48,340 nt of DNA from Caldifarciminota bacterium (GTDB lineage: Bacteria > Hydrothermota > Tepidihabitantia > SM23-42). Under the pieces are notes generated by a model that saw only the letters and a program-made list of their open reading frames with translations, made no database searches and was not told where the DNA came from. Shown piece by piece: positions 27,045 through 36,037 of this stretch; position 1 is the stretch's first letter; each line of letters begins with the position of its first letter. The position numbers and the translations under genes were made by a program. The stretch lies in assembly GCA_020341755.1 (NCBI GenBank), contig CP070834.1, positions 1,140,166 to 1,188,505 on the forward strand, read 5' to 3'.

Positions 27045-27383
27045 CATATCAAGAGAATACACACGCTGTCATTCCTGATATAAAATATATTTAACACCGT
27101 ACCAGTGGCGAAACATATTTGTATAGTATTCATATAAAGAACAGCCAAAATCTCTTTGTATTTCGGCTTAAACCGGAATATTGCATATTGACATAAAAAT
27201 ACTTGTCTATATAATTTCATAAATATCAACGAGAGGATATAAAGGCAACAGAAAAACCGAGGATGGTTTTAATATCGATGCTCTTTTTAATGTAATACCA
27301 TAGAACGAAGAGTGCTATGAATGTATATTGTCTGGTGAAAGAGATTGTGTATATTACTTTCATGAAAAGATTGAAGGGAATAT
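27045..27383 (+). other. Intergenic region with two tandem promoters, no conserved gene
   Basis: This 339-bp AT-rich gap lies between the kinase and its truncated copy. It holds a perfect promoter at 27188-27215 and a weaker one at 27328-27355 (TTGTCT, 16 bp, TATATT). A ten-codon hydrophobic reading frame starting at ATG 27264 is too short to support. No terminator is obvious after the kinase. Confidence 0.5.
27188..27215 (+). promoter_or_regulatory. Consensus sigma-70 promoter
   Basis: TTGACA (27188-27193), a 16-bp spacer and TATAAT (27210-27215) are perfect matches at both boxes. The start near 27222 would give the truncated sensor gene a ~160-nt leader. Confidence 0.75.
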
Positions 27384-28034
27384 ATGAGTATATTGAATTA
27401 CAGGCATAATACCACACAGAAAAAACCGGTAAATTTCATCGCAGTGGGTATTATCCTGGCGGTTTTTTTCTGGATCGGGGAGGGGCTCGTTCATGGGTTG
27501 CTTTTTAATCAAACGCAACTATTGCGTAACTTACTGATGCCCGAGGTTCACGAATTGTGGATGCGCAGTGTAGTCAGTATCGTGATCATAGTATCTGGGA
27601 TTGTGGCTCAAGTATTGATCACGAGGAATATCCGTATATCCCGTGAATTATTGCTCAGCGAGAAAAAATATTCCAAACTTTTTGAAAAAGCACCGGTCGC
27701 TATTACGGTTGTGAATAACAATGGTATAGTAAGTGATTGCAATAAATCGACAGAATTGCTCACAGGGTTTTCGCGCGAAGAGCTCATCGGTAAGCCATTT
27801 CAAAAACTGCTTACCCTGGATGCCAAGGATCTTCCCAAGCTTCAGGAGAAATTCGAATTACTCGCGCGAGGCAGAGATGTGGCTCCCTATGAATTGGAGA
27901 TCGTAAGAAAAGATGGCCAGCGGCGCGTGATTAATGTGATCAGTTCATTATTGATTATCGATGGCGCTGTTCAAGGATTCCAGGTTATTGCGCCGGATAT
28001 CACTGAGATCAAACAACCCCCGGTACGTCAATGA
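27384..28034 (+). CDS. Sensor-only paralogue of the kinase N-terminus (two membrane segments plus one PAS)
   Basis: This 216-residue protein aligns along its whole length with residues 1-210 of the kinase at 21735. It shares KKPVNFI, HGLLFNQ, HELWMR, the PAS core DCNKSTELLTG and ELLARGRDVAPYEL, at roughly 60 percent identity by eye. It stops just after the DIT sequence that ends the PAS fold, where the kinase continues into the linker to PAS 2. There is no kinase, HTH or cyclase domain. GAAGGGAA precedes ATG 27384. It is a partial gene duplication with its own promoters. It could be a decaying fragment, or a functional decoy that heterodimerises with the kinase. The clean end at a domain border and well-kept reading frame favour function. 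Confidence 0.8.
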   Translation: MSILNYRHNTTQKKPVNFIAVGIILAVFFWIGEGLVHGLLFNQTQLLRNLLMPEVHELWMRSVVSIVIIVSGIVAQVLITRNIRISRELLLSEKKYSKLFEKAPVAITVVNNNGIVSDCNKSTELLTGFSREELIGKPFQKLLTLDAKDLPKLQEKFELLARGRDVAPYELEIVRKDGQRRVINVISSLLIIDGAVQGFQVIAPDITEIKQPPVRQ

Positions 28035-28036
28035 CA

Positions 28037-28576
28037 TCATTTGCCGTGTTTTGTACCAATTCTTAAATGTTTAATTAAACGCAGGGCTTTCACCGTAAGC
28101 CCTTTGAATTCACAAAAGACCTGTTTGTCGGTAGTAAAACCGACCTTCTTATAGAAACCGCTGTTATATTTCGGTATGATCGTATCCACGGTCAATGTAT
28201 TAACATCTGGCCAGTGTTCACGTATCCATTGTTCGATATATTCGATGCATGTCGATCCGATGCCTGTACCAATATTCTCCAGGGTGATATAGATCAGGGG
28301 AATCTCGGCAGTGTAGGTATCCAGCCGTTTCAGGGTGAAAAAACCGACACATTCCGTGTGCAGTTCAGCAACGAAAAAGGGCATACGCTCAGCCATGTGT
28401 ATGTAATCGACCGGTTCGTAGGCAGACACAGCAGCCGTGATTTCTCGCTCAGATAGTTCATCGGTGAATTCGTGATTATATGCACTGCGCCGGGTGTTGT
28501 AACAGAACTCAGCGTCATCGGGTCTAAACCATCTAATAAGGAAACCGGCGGCTTTTTTGTATTTTCTTTGTGTCAT
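28037..28576 (-). CDS. GNAT-family N-acetyltransferase
   Basis: This is a 179-residue GNAT acyltransferase. The core shows FFVAELHTECVGFFTL (strands 2-4), a degenerate acetyl-CoA loop NIGTGIGSTCIEYIEQW (R/Q-x-x-G-x-G/A type), and the late block YNSGFYKKVGF with the usual Asn and GF. ATG 28576 overlaps the isochorismatase-like stop by 4 nt (ATGA), so the two are translationally coupled. An upstream in-frame reading is only a shadow of that gene. The substrate is not predictable. It ends 2 bp from the convergent sensor paralogue. Confidence 0.85.
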   Translation of the reverse strand: MTQRKYKKAAGFLIRWFRPDDAEFCYNTRRSAYNHEFTDELSEREITAAVSAYEPVDYIHMAERMPFFVAELHTECVGFFTLKRLDTYTAEIPLIYITLENIGTGIGSTCIEYIEQWIREHWPDVNTLTVDTIIPKYNSGFYKKVGFTTDKQVFCEFKGLTVKALRLIKHLRIGTKHGK

Positions 28577-29106
28577 GCAAGGTCGAGCATGGTCTTCAGG
28601 GCGGTCCAGCCGACGGTCTCGAACAGGTGCTCGACGAATTTCGTATACTGAGAATCGTGGCTCATCAGGGCGCCTTTGACCATGAATGATGTGTAGTCCA
28701 GGTCCTTGGCGGCAAAATGTGTTGCCAGAACACAGCCTACCGCACTGAGCCCGCATAAGAACAGGGTATTACGTCCCTTTTTATCGAGGATTTTTTTCAG
28801 GTCGGTCTTTTTGAAGGCATTAGAATAATTCTTTATGATCCTTGGATCACGCGATTTCACCCTGACCGATGGCGGGAATTTGAAATCCTTGGTGCCGGGT
28901 TTTGGCCCGAACTTCGGGTCTGTGTGGTATATTTGTATGATCGGGTACCCGTGCTCCCGGAACATCCATATTACACCGTTAATCATCTCCAGAGCAATGC
29001 GGCGTTCGTGCTCCGGGATCATGGTCAGATAACTGTTCTGGATGTCGATGACAAGAAGCGCCGGTTTCATTTTCTTCACCGGTTGCTTTTTATGTTTTTT
29101 CTTCAT
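28573..29106 (-). CDS. Isochorismatase-like cysteine hydrolase
   Basis: This is a 177-residue hydrolase of the isochorismatase/nicotinamidase fold. The triad is visible: Asp21 in LLVIDIQNSY, a Lys in the RDPRIIKNYSNAF segment, and the nucleophile Cys in CGLSAVGCVLAT, preceded by the usual small residues. Family enzymes hydrolyse nicotinamide, isochorismate, ureidoacrylate or N-carbamoyl compounds. The substrate cannot be assigned. GGGAGG precedes ATG 29106. The N-terminus is Lys-rich (MKKKHKKQ) with no signal, so it is cytosolic. It forms a two-gene operon with the GNAT gene. Confidence 0.85.
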   Translation of the reverse strand: MKKKHKKQPVKKMKPALLVIDIQNSYLTMIPEHERRIALEMINGVIWMFREHGYPIIQIYHTDPKFGPKPGTKDFKFPPSVRVKSRDPRIIKNYSNAFKKTDLKKILDKKGRNTLFLCGLSAVGCVLATHFAAKDLDYTSFMVKGALMSHDSQYTKFVEHLFETVGWTALKTMLDLA

Positions 29107-29145
29107 GGTACCTCCCTCTGAACTAATTGATCGAAATGCCTGATG

Positions 29146-29173
29146 ATTATAACACTGAAACGAAATATATCAA
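29146..29173 (-). promoter_or_regulatory. Promoter of the isochorismatase/GNAT operon
   Basis: On the minus strand there is TTGATA (29173-29168), a 16-bp spacer and TATAAT (29151-29146), with start near 29139 and a 33-nt leader. It sits in the 74-bp gap after the RND gene, so the pair can be expressed independently of the export operon. Confidence 0.7.
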
Positions 29174-29180
29174 GAGATTT

Positions 29181-31874
29181 TCACGGCTGCTTCTCTTCAC
29201 GTCGAAACAACCCAATGATCGCCGGGATGAAGGTCACCGTCGTTATGAAGCAAGCAGCAACGCCGATCACGAGGAGCGCACCCAGACTGATGAATCCTCG
29301 ATACCTCGCGATCATCAAGCAGCCGAAGCCCACCATCGTGGTCAGGGAAGTAAGCAGGATTGCCTTGCCCGTACTCTTGAGCACGATTGATGTTCGATTA
29401 AGACCCTCATATTTATAGCGATGGAGGAGGTGCACGCCGTCGTCGATCCCGATGCCGACGATCATGGGTATACCGCACACATTCACCATGGTAAGCATCA
29501 TGCCCAGTGTTTTGAGTATACCCACCATCCAGATGCCGCCGAGGATGAGCGGGGTGATACCGAGCAGGGCAAGACGCAGGCTCCGGAAATCCACCCAGAG
29601 CAAGAAGAGAACGATTACAAGGGTGAGAGCGGTCGAGCGAAGACCGTCACTGCCTATATAGTCGATGAGCCGTATGAACATCGGCGGTGTCCCGGTTGCC
29701 CTGGGTTCAACCCGTGTCAGCTGATCACTGAACTGTCTCAGGTACTTCATGTCCCAGATATGTTGCCGTCCGTATATCGTGACGAGAAATTGGTTTCCTG
29801 CATCATTCATGTAGCGATTCTTGATGTGTTCCGGAACTTCATCGAGTGTGATGAGCTGGGGGTCCGCCATGCCATGCACTCGTGACCAGAGCAGCGGCAT
29901 ATAAAGAGATTGGAACGTGCTGAGCGTGCGGGCAGCATGAGGATCGGTCCGTATCAGCTCGATAAGGGAAAATATCTCGTTCTCTGTTTTTTCTACATCG
30001 AGATCGCCGATGATGCGGCTGCACGCCGCATCCACCCTATCCTGTCCGCCAATATATGCCATTTGTGAAAGTTCGTAAATATTCATTTCGAGCCGGTGCA
30101 GTTCTTCGCTGAGCCGGTGCAGGATTTGTTTGGTCAAGGGGCGCTGTTTGCTGCTGGATGCAACAGAGCGCTGGATCGACAGTACGTGAGGCTGCCGTTC
30201 TTGCTGTATATGCTCGGGCGGACAGATATCGCCGATATTTTCGATCATGCCGAATGCCGGCATTGCTTTGGCTTTTTCCGCGATCGCGAAGGATTCATCT
30301 ATCGAACCCGCAGTCACCATGGCAAAATCCGGACTCATGTCAAATGCCTGGACGATGGTATCCTGAAGCACGACCGATGGAATACCCGCCGGCTCCATGT
30401 TGAGGTAATTATGGTCAAACTGGACCTGCACTGTCTGGTACAGAAGCGCACCGGTCAGCACGATGCCTGTGCCGAGGAACAGTACGGGGTGGCGGTTAAT
30501 GACAGCACCGAACCTGCCCAGCAGGGTGAACTCGATGTGACGCGGGGGTTTTGGTTCACGGTTCCTTCTCAGCGAAACTTTCTCGCGAGCAGCGAGCAGG
30601 GCGGGAAGACCTATCAGCGTGGTGAGCATGGCGATGATGATACCGGTTCCCAGAACTATCCCCAGTTCTTTGATGCCGCGCGTCACCGAGATCGCCAGGG
30701 CAAAGAATGCGGCAGCAGTCGTCAACGCGCCGGTGATAATACCGGGACCAGACCGTATCAGTGCTTGCTGCATTGCAGATATACTATCCGGATCAATGGC
30801 GCGGCGTTCGCTGTACAATGAAATAATATGGATTGCATAGTCGATGCCGAGCCCGATGAGTATCACGGCGAACATCGAGGTCATGATATTAAGTCTACCC
30901 ACGAACAGCGCACTGGCTCCTGCAGTGATTATGAGCGCGATAACGAGATTGAGCCCGGCAAGTATCGGGGTGCTCCATACCCGGAATGTGAGTACAAACA
31001 GTCCGATGACGAGAATTATAGCGATCACCGAACTCAGCTTCATGTCGTTCATGGAATAGGACACTTCATCGCGCGCCAGTGGTATCGTACCTGTCAGACC
31101 TGCACGAACAGTGGGAAAATTTCGCTGTATAGTATCGACAAGCCGCTGCAGGGTATCGACTGCCGGAATGACCCGTTCTATGTCCATGCATTGAAACGTT
31201 GGTTTGATTATGATAAGCAGTGTGCGCTTATCTTGCGATACGAAATATTCATCGCCCAACAGGAGCCGGTCGATCGCTTCGCCGGCAAGGATCGGCGATA
31301 TGCGTGATGGATCTTGCAGGGATCGAGTCATAGAGCCGATCCAGAAATGCAAGCCATCCAGGTATCGAACCGCTTCATCTTCCTTGGTCCTGGTGCTGAG
31401 CGCCTCTTCATCGGCAATATATTCTTTTTCGAAATTGTCATTGATACTGGTGAGCAGGGGAACAAGATTGAGGTCTGTAAAGAGATCCTTTGATTGTTCG
31501 AGGTCTGAAACCCGCGTAAGCATGAATCCATGTTCAAGGAAATACGATTTGTCGAGCTTATAGTCGACGCGCTTAACATATTCTGTAATGCGTTCGATGT
31601 ACGGCACGACCGTATCGGCGAACCGCTTGATATCCTGTTCTTCTCCCTGCAGCACGAGGATAGCCGTCGATGCACTTTTGTATTCGTCGAGTATTTGCCT
31701 GAATTCCTGTGCCATGGGGTCGCGCTCAGGAAGCAGGTCTGCCCAGTGCATGTTCATCTTCAGCCGTGATGCACACATCGCGGCAAGTATTGTGACTGCA
31801 AATAGAGCACCGATCACTACCCATGACCGCTTCACGCAAATTCCTGCCCACCACTTTAATATTTGACGTCTCAT
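29181..31874 (-). CDS. RND/MMPL-superfamily exporter (copy 2)
   Basis: This is an 897-residue inner-membrane transporter. One membrane segment (about 18-36), a ~230-residue periplasmic loop and five more segments form the first half, and the pattern repeats in the second half. The sterol-sensing/patched-type motifs are GLGIDYAIHI (about residue 343) and GIGIDDGVHLLHRY (about 811). Their acidic residues carry protons in RND transporters. MMPL/HpnN-type members move lipids or hydrophobic compounds from the inner membrane towards the outer membrane. The start ATG 31874 has no clear SD. It is the last gene of the TetR-LolA-barrel-RND operon and a clear paralogue of the protein at 32135. Confidence 0.88.
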   Translation of the reverse strand: MRRQILKWWAGICVKRSWVVIGALFAVTILAAMCASRLKMNMHWADLLPERDPMAQEFRQILDEYKSASTAILVLQGEEQDIKRFADTVVPYIERITEYVKRVDYKLDKSYFLEHGFMLTRVSDLEQSKDLFTDLNLVPLLTSINDNFEKEYIADEEALSTRTKEDEAVRYLDGLHFWIGSMTRSLQDPSRISPILAGEAIDRLLLGDEYFVSQDKRTLLIIIKPTFQCMDIERVIPAVDTLQRLVDTIQRNFPTVRAGLTGTIPLARDEVSYSMNDMKLSSVIAIILVIGLFVLTFRVWSTPILAGLNLVIALIITAGASALFVGRLNIMTSMFAVILIGLGIDYAIHIISLYSERRAIDPDSISAMQQALIRSGPGIITGALTTAAAFFALAISVTRGIKELGIVLGTGIIIAMLTTLIGLPALLAAREKVSLRRNREPKPPRHIEFTLLGRFGAVINRHPVLFLGTGIVLTGALLYQTVQVQFDHNYLNMEPAGIPSVVLQDTIVQAFDMSPDFAMVTAGSIDESFAIAEKAKAMPAFGMIENIGDICPPEHIQQERQPHVLSIQRSVASSSKQRPLTKQILHRLSEELHRLEMNIYELSQMAYIGGQDRVDAACSRIIGDLDVEKTENEIFSLIELIRTDPHAARTLSTFQSLYMPLLWSRVHGMADPQLITLDEVPEHIKNRYMNDAGNQFLVTIYGRQHIWDMKYLRQFSDQLTRVEPRATGTPPMFIRLIDYIGSDGLRSTALTLVIVLFLLWVDFRSLRLALLGITPLILGGIWMVGILKTLGMMLTMVNVCGIPMIVGIGIDDGVHLLHRYKYEGLNRTSIVLKSTGKAILLTSLTTMVGFGCLMIARYRGFISLGALLVIGVAACFITTVTFIPAIIGLFRREEKQP

Positions 31875-31951
31875 GTTGTTATGATATACAGATGTTGGGT
31901 TATTTCAACAACGGATGCCGGTCGGTGAAAAGAATTTATTTCTGTTGTTTG

Positions 31952-32047
31952 CTACCTGCCATTACCATTAAAGAACGATCTGATGATCATGGCGATGATG
32001 AAAAACCCTGCGAAGAGCACAACGATCGCCGTGAATATCGTGTCCAT
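31952..32047 (-). CDS. 31-residue single-span membrane protein between the two RND genes
   Basis: ATG 32047 begins a 31-codon frame (MDTIFTAIVVLFAGFFIIAM, then IIRSFFNGNGR) ending at TAG 31952. AAGGAG at 32059-32054 is spaced 6 nt from the ATG, as good as any SD in the window. The peptide is one hydrophobic helix with a positive C-terminal end (R, R), predicting N-out or transporter-embedded topology. It lies 87 bp after the stop of RND copy 1 and 77 bp before RND copy 2 in the same operon. Small membrane proteins such as AcrZ bind RND pumps, so a modulator or assembly role is inferred. No homologue is recognised. Confidence 0.65.
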   Translation of the reverse strand: MDTIFTAIVVLFAGFFIIAMIIRSFFNGNGR

Positions 32048-32134
32048 TATACACTCCTTATCTTGTGACAGAATATCCCCTCCGGGGCCATCCGTGCATG
32101 GATGACCCCGGTCACAGTGAGGAGGGACGTGAAT

Positions 32135-34834
32135 CTATACATTATTTTTGCTATTTTTGTGTATGAGCCCGATGATCGAAGGAATAAAGAGCATGGTCGT
32201 GATGAAACAGGCAGCAACGCCCAGTGCGAGCAGCGCACCGAGACTCTGGTAGCCCGGAAACTCTCCGAGCATGAGGGAGCCGAAACCCGCCATGGTCGTG
32301 AGCGAGGTAAGAAGGACCGCCTTGCCCGTGCTCATCAGGACGAGCGGTGTCTTTCCAAAACCTTCGAATTTATATCGATGGAGAACATGGACACCATCGT
32401 CAATCCCGATGCCAACGATCATGGGAATGCCCATAAGGTTTACAAAATCAAGGAGCATGCCGAGCGATTTCATGATCCCGATCATCCAGATGCCCCCCGC
32501 AACAAGCGGAATAATGCCGAGCAGGGCAAGTTTCAGACTGCGGAAATCGAGCCAGAGCAGCAGAATGACGATGCCGAGTGTCAGTATGGTCGCCCAGAGA
32601 CCGTCTCGTCCAATGAGCTGTATGAGCCGCAGGAACATGGGCGGGGTTCCGGTAACACGCGGGCTTACGGTCTCGAGTTGTTTGGTGAAGCGGTCCAGAA
32701 CCTCGAAATCCCAAATCTCCTCACGAGGGTAGATGGACACGAGGAATTTGGTCCCGGCTTCATTCACATACCGGCTCCGGATGTGGTCGGGCAGCATGCC
32801 GAGGGTGATGAGTTCAGGATTAGCCATGGCGGTTACCCGGTCATGCATGTTTTCATGGTAGTATGATGTGAATACGTTAAGTTGTTTTAATGCCCTGTCT
32901 GGATCTTGTTTTATCCTATCTGCCAGATCGAGGATCATACTCTCGGGATCATCTGATTCCGGGTCACCGATAAGGCTCTTAGCCTTCGCATCGACTTTGT
33001 CCTGACCACCGATGTATGCTAGTTGCGCAAGCTCATAGATGTTCATGTCCAGACGCTCGAGTTCCTGGACGAGCCGATCGAGATCTTTCCGGGTCATCGG
33101 TTTTCTGGGACGGGCGGTCATCAAGAGTTTTTGGATTTTTGCGACATGAGGTTGCCGCTCTTGCTGAATATGTTCGGGTGGGCAGACATCACCAAGGTGT
33201 TCTACATTACTGAACGACGGCATGGATTTAGCCTTTTCCGCAAGTTCCCATGATTCTTCGATCGAGGTGGCAGTGACCATGGCAAAATCCGTGCTGAGGT
33301 CGAATGCCTCGATGATCGTATCCTGCAGTGCTACTGTCATTAGCCCCTTGGGTTCCATGCTCATCATATCGTAATTGAATTTTACGTTCAGTGCCTGGTA
33401 CAGAAGGAATCCGGTAAGGACAACGGCAATGATCAGATACAGCAGCGGTCTGCGCATCACGGTTTTACCGTAGCGTTCGAGTATCTTGAACTCGACGTGC
33501 GACTGCTTGAACGGTTTGCGGCTGACCTTCTTGATAACACGTTCCCGCGCCACGAGTATTGCCGGCAGTCCGCCCAGGGTCGTAAGCATGGCACAGACAA
33601 TGCCGATGCCGAGTACTATACCCATCTCTTTGATACCCTGTGTGGATGAGATCGCCAGGGCAAAAAAAGCTGCGGCGGTGGTGAGGGCGCCGGTAATGAT
33701 GCCCGAGCCGGCACGCACGAATGTTTCTTCCATGGCACTTGCCGGATCATCGTTCATTGATCGCCGTTCACTGTATACGGAAATGATGTGGATCGCATAG
33801 TCTATGCCGAGTCCGATGAGTATGATGGCAAAGACAGCGGTCATCATATTGAGCCGACCGATCGTGAGTCCGACAACACCTACCGTGATTATGATTGCGA
33901 TGACAAGATTGAGGCCGGCGAGTACCGGCGCACTTACCATGCGGAAGGTAAGTATGAAAAGGAGGAGCACGAGTACCAGTGCCACGATCGAGCTGATGCG
34001 CATGGTACGCTGCATGTGTTCCATTTCGTCTGCCTGCAGAGGGATTACCCCGGCAAGACCGGCACGCAGACCCGGATAGTCGGGAAGTGTTTCATCGATA
34101 ATGTTCTGGAGAGCGATCTTAGAGCCGACACATTTGTCCTGGTCTATCGAGGTGAAGGTTGGTTTCAACGACAGGAGCAGCACGCGTTTGTCCTGAGAGA
34201 TCACATATGGGTCACCATAGAGAAAACGATCGACCGCCGAGTCGGCACGTGCTGGCGTGGCAGCATCAGGATTGCTGATGAACATATCCATCACGTAGAG
34301 CCAGTACTGGAATCCGTCCAGGGATCTCACGGCTTCATCTTCTTTAGCCTTGGTGCTGAGCGCTTCTTCGTTGCCGGAGTATTCCTCTTCGAAATTATCA
34401 TTGAGATGCGTGAACAGTGGAACGAGGTTCAGGTCATTGAACATGTCTGCGCTTCTCTCCAGATCATCGGTATTGGCGAGCATGAACCCGTGTTTGCTGA
34501 AAAAATCCATATCGAGCTTGTAATCTACCCGCTCGATATACTCGGTAACCTGTTCCATCTTCGGCGCTATCTCGTCGGCGAAGCGTTTCATCTGCTGTTC
34601 TTCACCCTGCACCACGACGAGTATGGTCGAGGCGCTCCGGTATTCTTTCAGTATCTGGTCGAATTCCTGCGCCATGGGGTCACCCATGGGCATGAGGTCT
34701 GACCAGCGCATTTCCATACGGATGTTGGACGCAAAGACCGCGGCGATGATCGTAATGACGAGCAGTCCGGTGATCACCCTCCAGGGATGAGTTGCCGCGA
34801 AGCGTGCCCATTTTCGTAGTATTTTGTCTTTCAT
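32135..34834 (-). CDS. RND/MMPL-superfamily exporter (copy 1)
   Basis: This is an 899-residue paralogue of the protein at 29181, with the same two six-helix halves and the motifs GLGIDYAIHI and GIGIDDGVHVLHRY. The periplasmic loop of both copies carries ALSTKAKEDEAVR or its equivalent, and DVCPPEHIQQERQPHV. The two are therefore a recent duplication or partners in a heteromeric transporter. AAGGGG precedes ATG 34834. It starts 12 bp after the outer-membrane barrel gene. Inferred cargo: a lipid or other hydrophobic molecule, because of the LolA-like and barrel partners. Confidence 0.9.
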   Translation of the reverse strand: MKDKILRKWARFAATHPWRVITGLLVITIIAAVFASNIRMEMRWSDLMPMGDPMAQEFDQILKEYRSASTILVVVQGEEQQMKRFADEIAPKMEQVTEYIERVDYKLDMDFFSKHGFMLANTDDLERSADMFNDLNLVPLFTHLNDNFEEEYSGNEEALSTKAKEDEAVRSLDGFQYWLYVMDMFISNPDAATPARADSAVDRFLYGDPYVISQDKRVLLLSLKPTFTSIDQDKCVGSKIALQNIIDETLPDYPGLRAGLAGVIPLQADEMEHMQRTMRISSIVALVLVLLLFILTFRMVSAPVLAGLNLVIAIIITVGVVGLTIGRLNMMTAVFAIILIGLGIDYAIHIISVYSERRSMNDDPASAMEETFVRAGSGIITGALTTAAAFFALAISSTQGIKEMGIVLGIGIVCAMLTTLGGLPAILVARERVIKKVSRKPFKQSHVEFKILERYGKTVMRRPLLYLIIAVVLTGFLLYQALNVKFNYDMMSMEPKGLMTVALQDTIIEAFDLSTDFAMVTATSIEESWELAEKAKSMPSFSNVEHLGDVCPPEHIQQERQPHVAKIQKLLMTARPRKPMTRKDLDRLVQELERLDMNIYELAQLAYIGGQDKVDAKAKSLIGDPESDDPESMILDLADRIKQDPDRALKQLNVFTSYYHENMHDRVTAMANPELITLGMLPDHIRSRYVNEAGTKFLVSIYPREEIWDFEVLDRFTKQLETVSPRVTGTPPMFLRLIQLIGRDGLWATILTLGIVILLLWLDFRSLKLALLGIIPLVAGGIWMIGIMKSLGMLLDFVNLMGIPMIVGIGIDDGVHVLHRYKFEGFGKTPLVLMSTGKAVLLTSLTTMAGFGSLMLGEFPGYQSLGALLALGVAACFITTMLFIPSIIGLIHKNSKNNV

Positions 34835-34846
34835 GATATCCCCTTG

Positions 34847-36037
34847 TTAGAAATAGACGTTGGCACGGATAAAACCGCCGTTGCCGAGTTTTTCAGAAAA
34901 AACCTTTCCTTCTTCGCCGATGTATGCATTCAGCATCAAAGTCAATTCGACGTTTTCGTACAGACTCCAGTAGACCATGGGTACGAGCGCAGCGCTCCCG
35001 TCAGATATGCTGAAAATGACCGAACCTCCGACCATGATGAGGTCGGTAAGCGGATACTGGATGAGTCCGTACATCTGGTCCCGGGCGATCGTGTTTTGCT
35101 CCCCGGTGAAGAAACGCATCCAGTCATTGAGGTCATAGTCGGTGTGATCCGACTTGCCGGACGAGTTGTGATGATATTCAAGCATGGCGTACAGACCCGA
35201 TTCAAAGGTGTAATCTCCACCAGTGATGAATTCATAAAGATCATCATCGGCATCTTCGATAACCGTATAGCCTCCTTCTGCCCAGACCCCGAGACCAAGT
35301 AGTTCCCCGACTGCATCAGCCCCGAAGAGTCTGCGTTGCTCCTGGGTCTGTTCAAAGGTATAGAAATCGGTCGTCGTGTACTGATATTCGTATCCGGTTA
35401 TAGAGAAGTCAAAATGTCCCAGTCCTAGTTTTACCCGCAGGAGTTTTCCCGAGTTTTGCCAATCGAACGCGATCGGCGTATACAAGGCCATGATGCTCAT
35501 GCGGTTCGCCGGGTACACGTCCAACCTGATGGCATTGTGTCCCGGCTGTTCGTAGGTTGGATCGAGTGCATCTTTCGTATTCAGGACGTCGATGGGATTG
35601 GCAAAATAGCCGGTACCCAGCGATATCTGCTGCTTGCCGACGGTGAGCGCACATCGGCGAAAATTGAGCCGCGCGTATATATTGTCGAGAAAAAAACTAT
35701 CGCTCAGCGTGAACTGGTAGTATGGATAAAGGTCGGGAGATACTGCTGCCGTAACATCTGCAGGAAGAAAATCAAGTACGTTCCAGGATGTCGCGCCGAA
35801 GTAATGGAGAAAGATAACATTAGCCCCGAACTCCACATTTTTGACCGCCGTGCTGGTAATGTCCACGCGTAATTTGTTATAGGCATTCTGGAAATATGCT
35901 GTATCAAGGTATATGCCCGTGTACTGGGATTCGAAGTAACCGTAGATGTCCACCTGGGCGGATAGGGCAGAGGGCAGGGAGCATAGGGCAATGAACAAAA
36001 CAACGAAAGGTACATACTGACCGATCACGTTCTTCAT
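34847..36037 (-). CDS. Outer-membrane beta-barrel (porin-like) protein of the export operon
   Basis: This 396-residue protein has a signal peptide (about 1-27, ending SALSA). Alternating aromatic/polar strands follow (VDIYGYFESQYTGIYLD, FFLDNIYARLNF, LTVGKQQISLGTGYF), with the C-terminal signature ANVYF, Phe last. The GKQ..GTGYF pattern resembles DUF1302-type or alginate-export-type barrels often found beside LolA-like and RND proteins. Its ATG overlaps the LolA-like stop by 4 nt (ATGA 36034-36037). It probably forms the outer-membrane step of the transport path. The signal-peptide DNA contains short degenerate tandem repeats (see findings). Confidence 0.8.
   Translation of the reverse strand: MKNVIGQYVPFVVLFIALCSLPSALSAQVDIYGYFESQYTGIYLDTAYFQNAYNKLRVDITSTAVKNVEFGANVIFLHYFGATSWNVLDFLPADVTAAVSPDLYPYYQFTLSDSFFLDNIYARLNFRRCALTVGKQQISLGTGYFANPIDVLNTKDALDPTYEQPGHNAIRLDVYPANRMSIMALYTPIAFDWQNSGKLLRVKLGLGHFDFSITGYEYQYTTTDFYTFEQTQEQRRLFGADAVGELLGLGVWAEGGYTVIEDADDDLYEFITGGDYTFESGLYAMLEYHHNSSGKSDHTDYDLNDWMRFFTGEQNTIARDQMYGLIQYPLTDLIMVGGSVIFSISDGSAALVPMVYWSLYENVELTLMLNAYIGEEGKVFSEKLGNGGFIRANVYF

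Noticed and set aside
27264-27296. Ten-codon hydrophobic frame (MVLISMLFLM) downstream of the perfect promoter at 27188.
   Set aside because: It is very short, lacks a correctly spaced SD, and no pairing or terminator follows that would make it a leader peptide.
29181-34834. Assignment of the two RND proteins as multidrug efflux pumps of AcrB type.
   Set aside because: They are about 900 residues with MMPL/patched-type motifs, have no membrane-fusion protein or TolC partner, and are next to a LolA-like protein. This points to lipid or hydrophobe transport.
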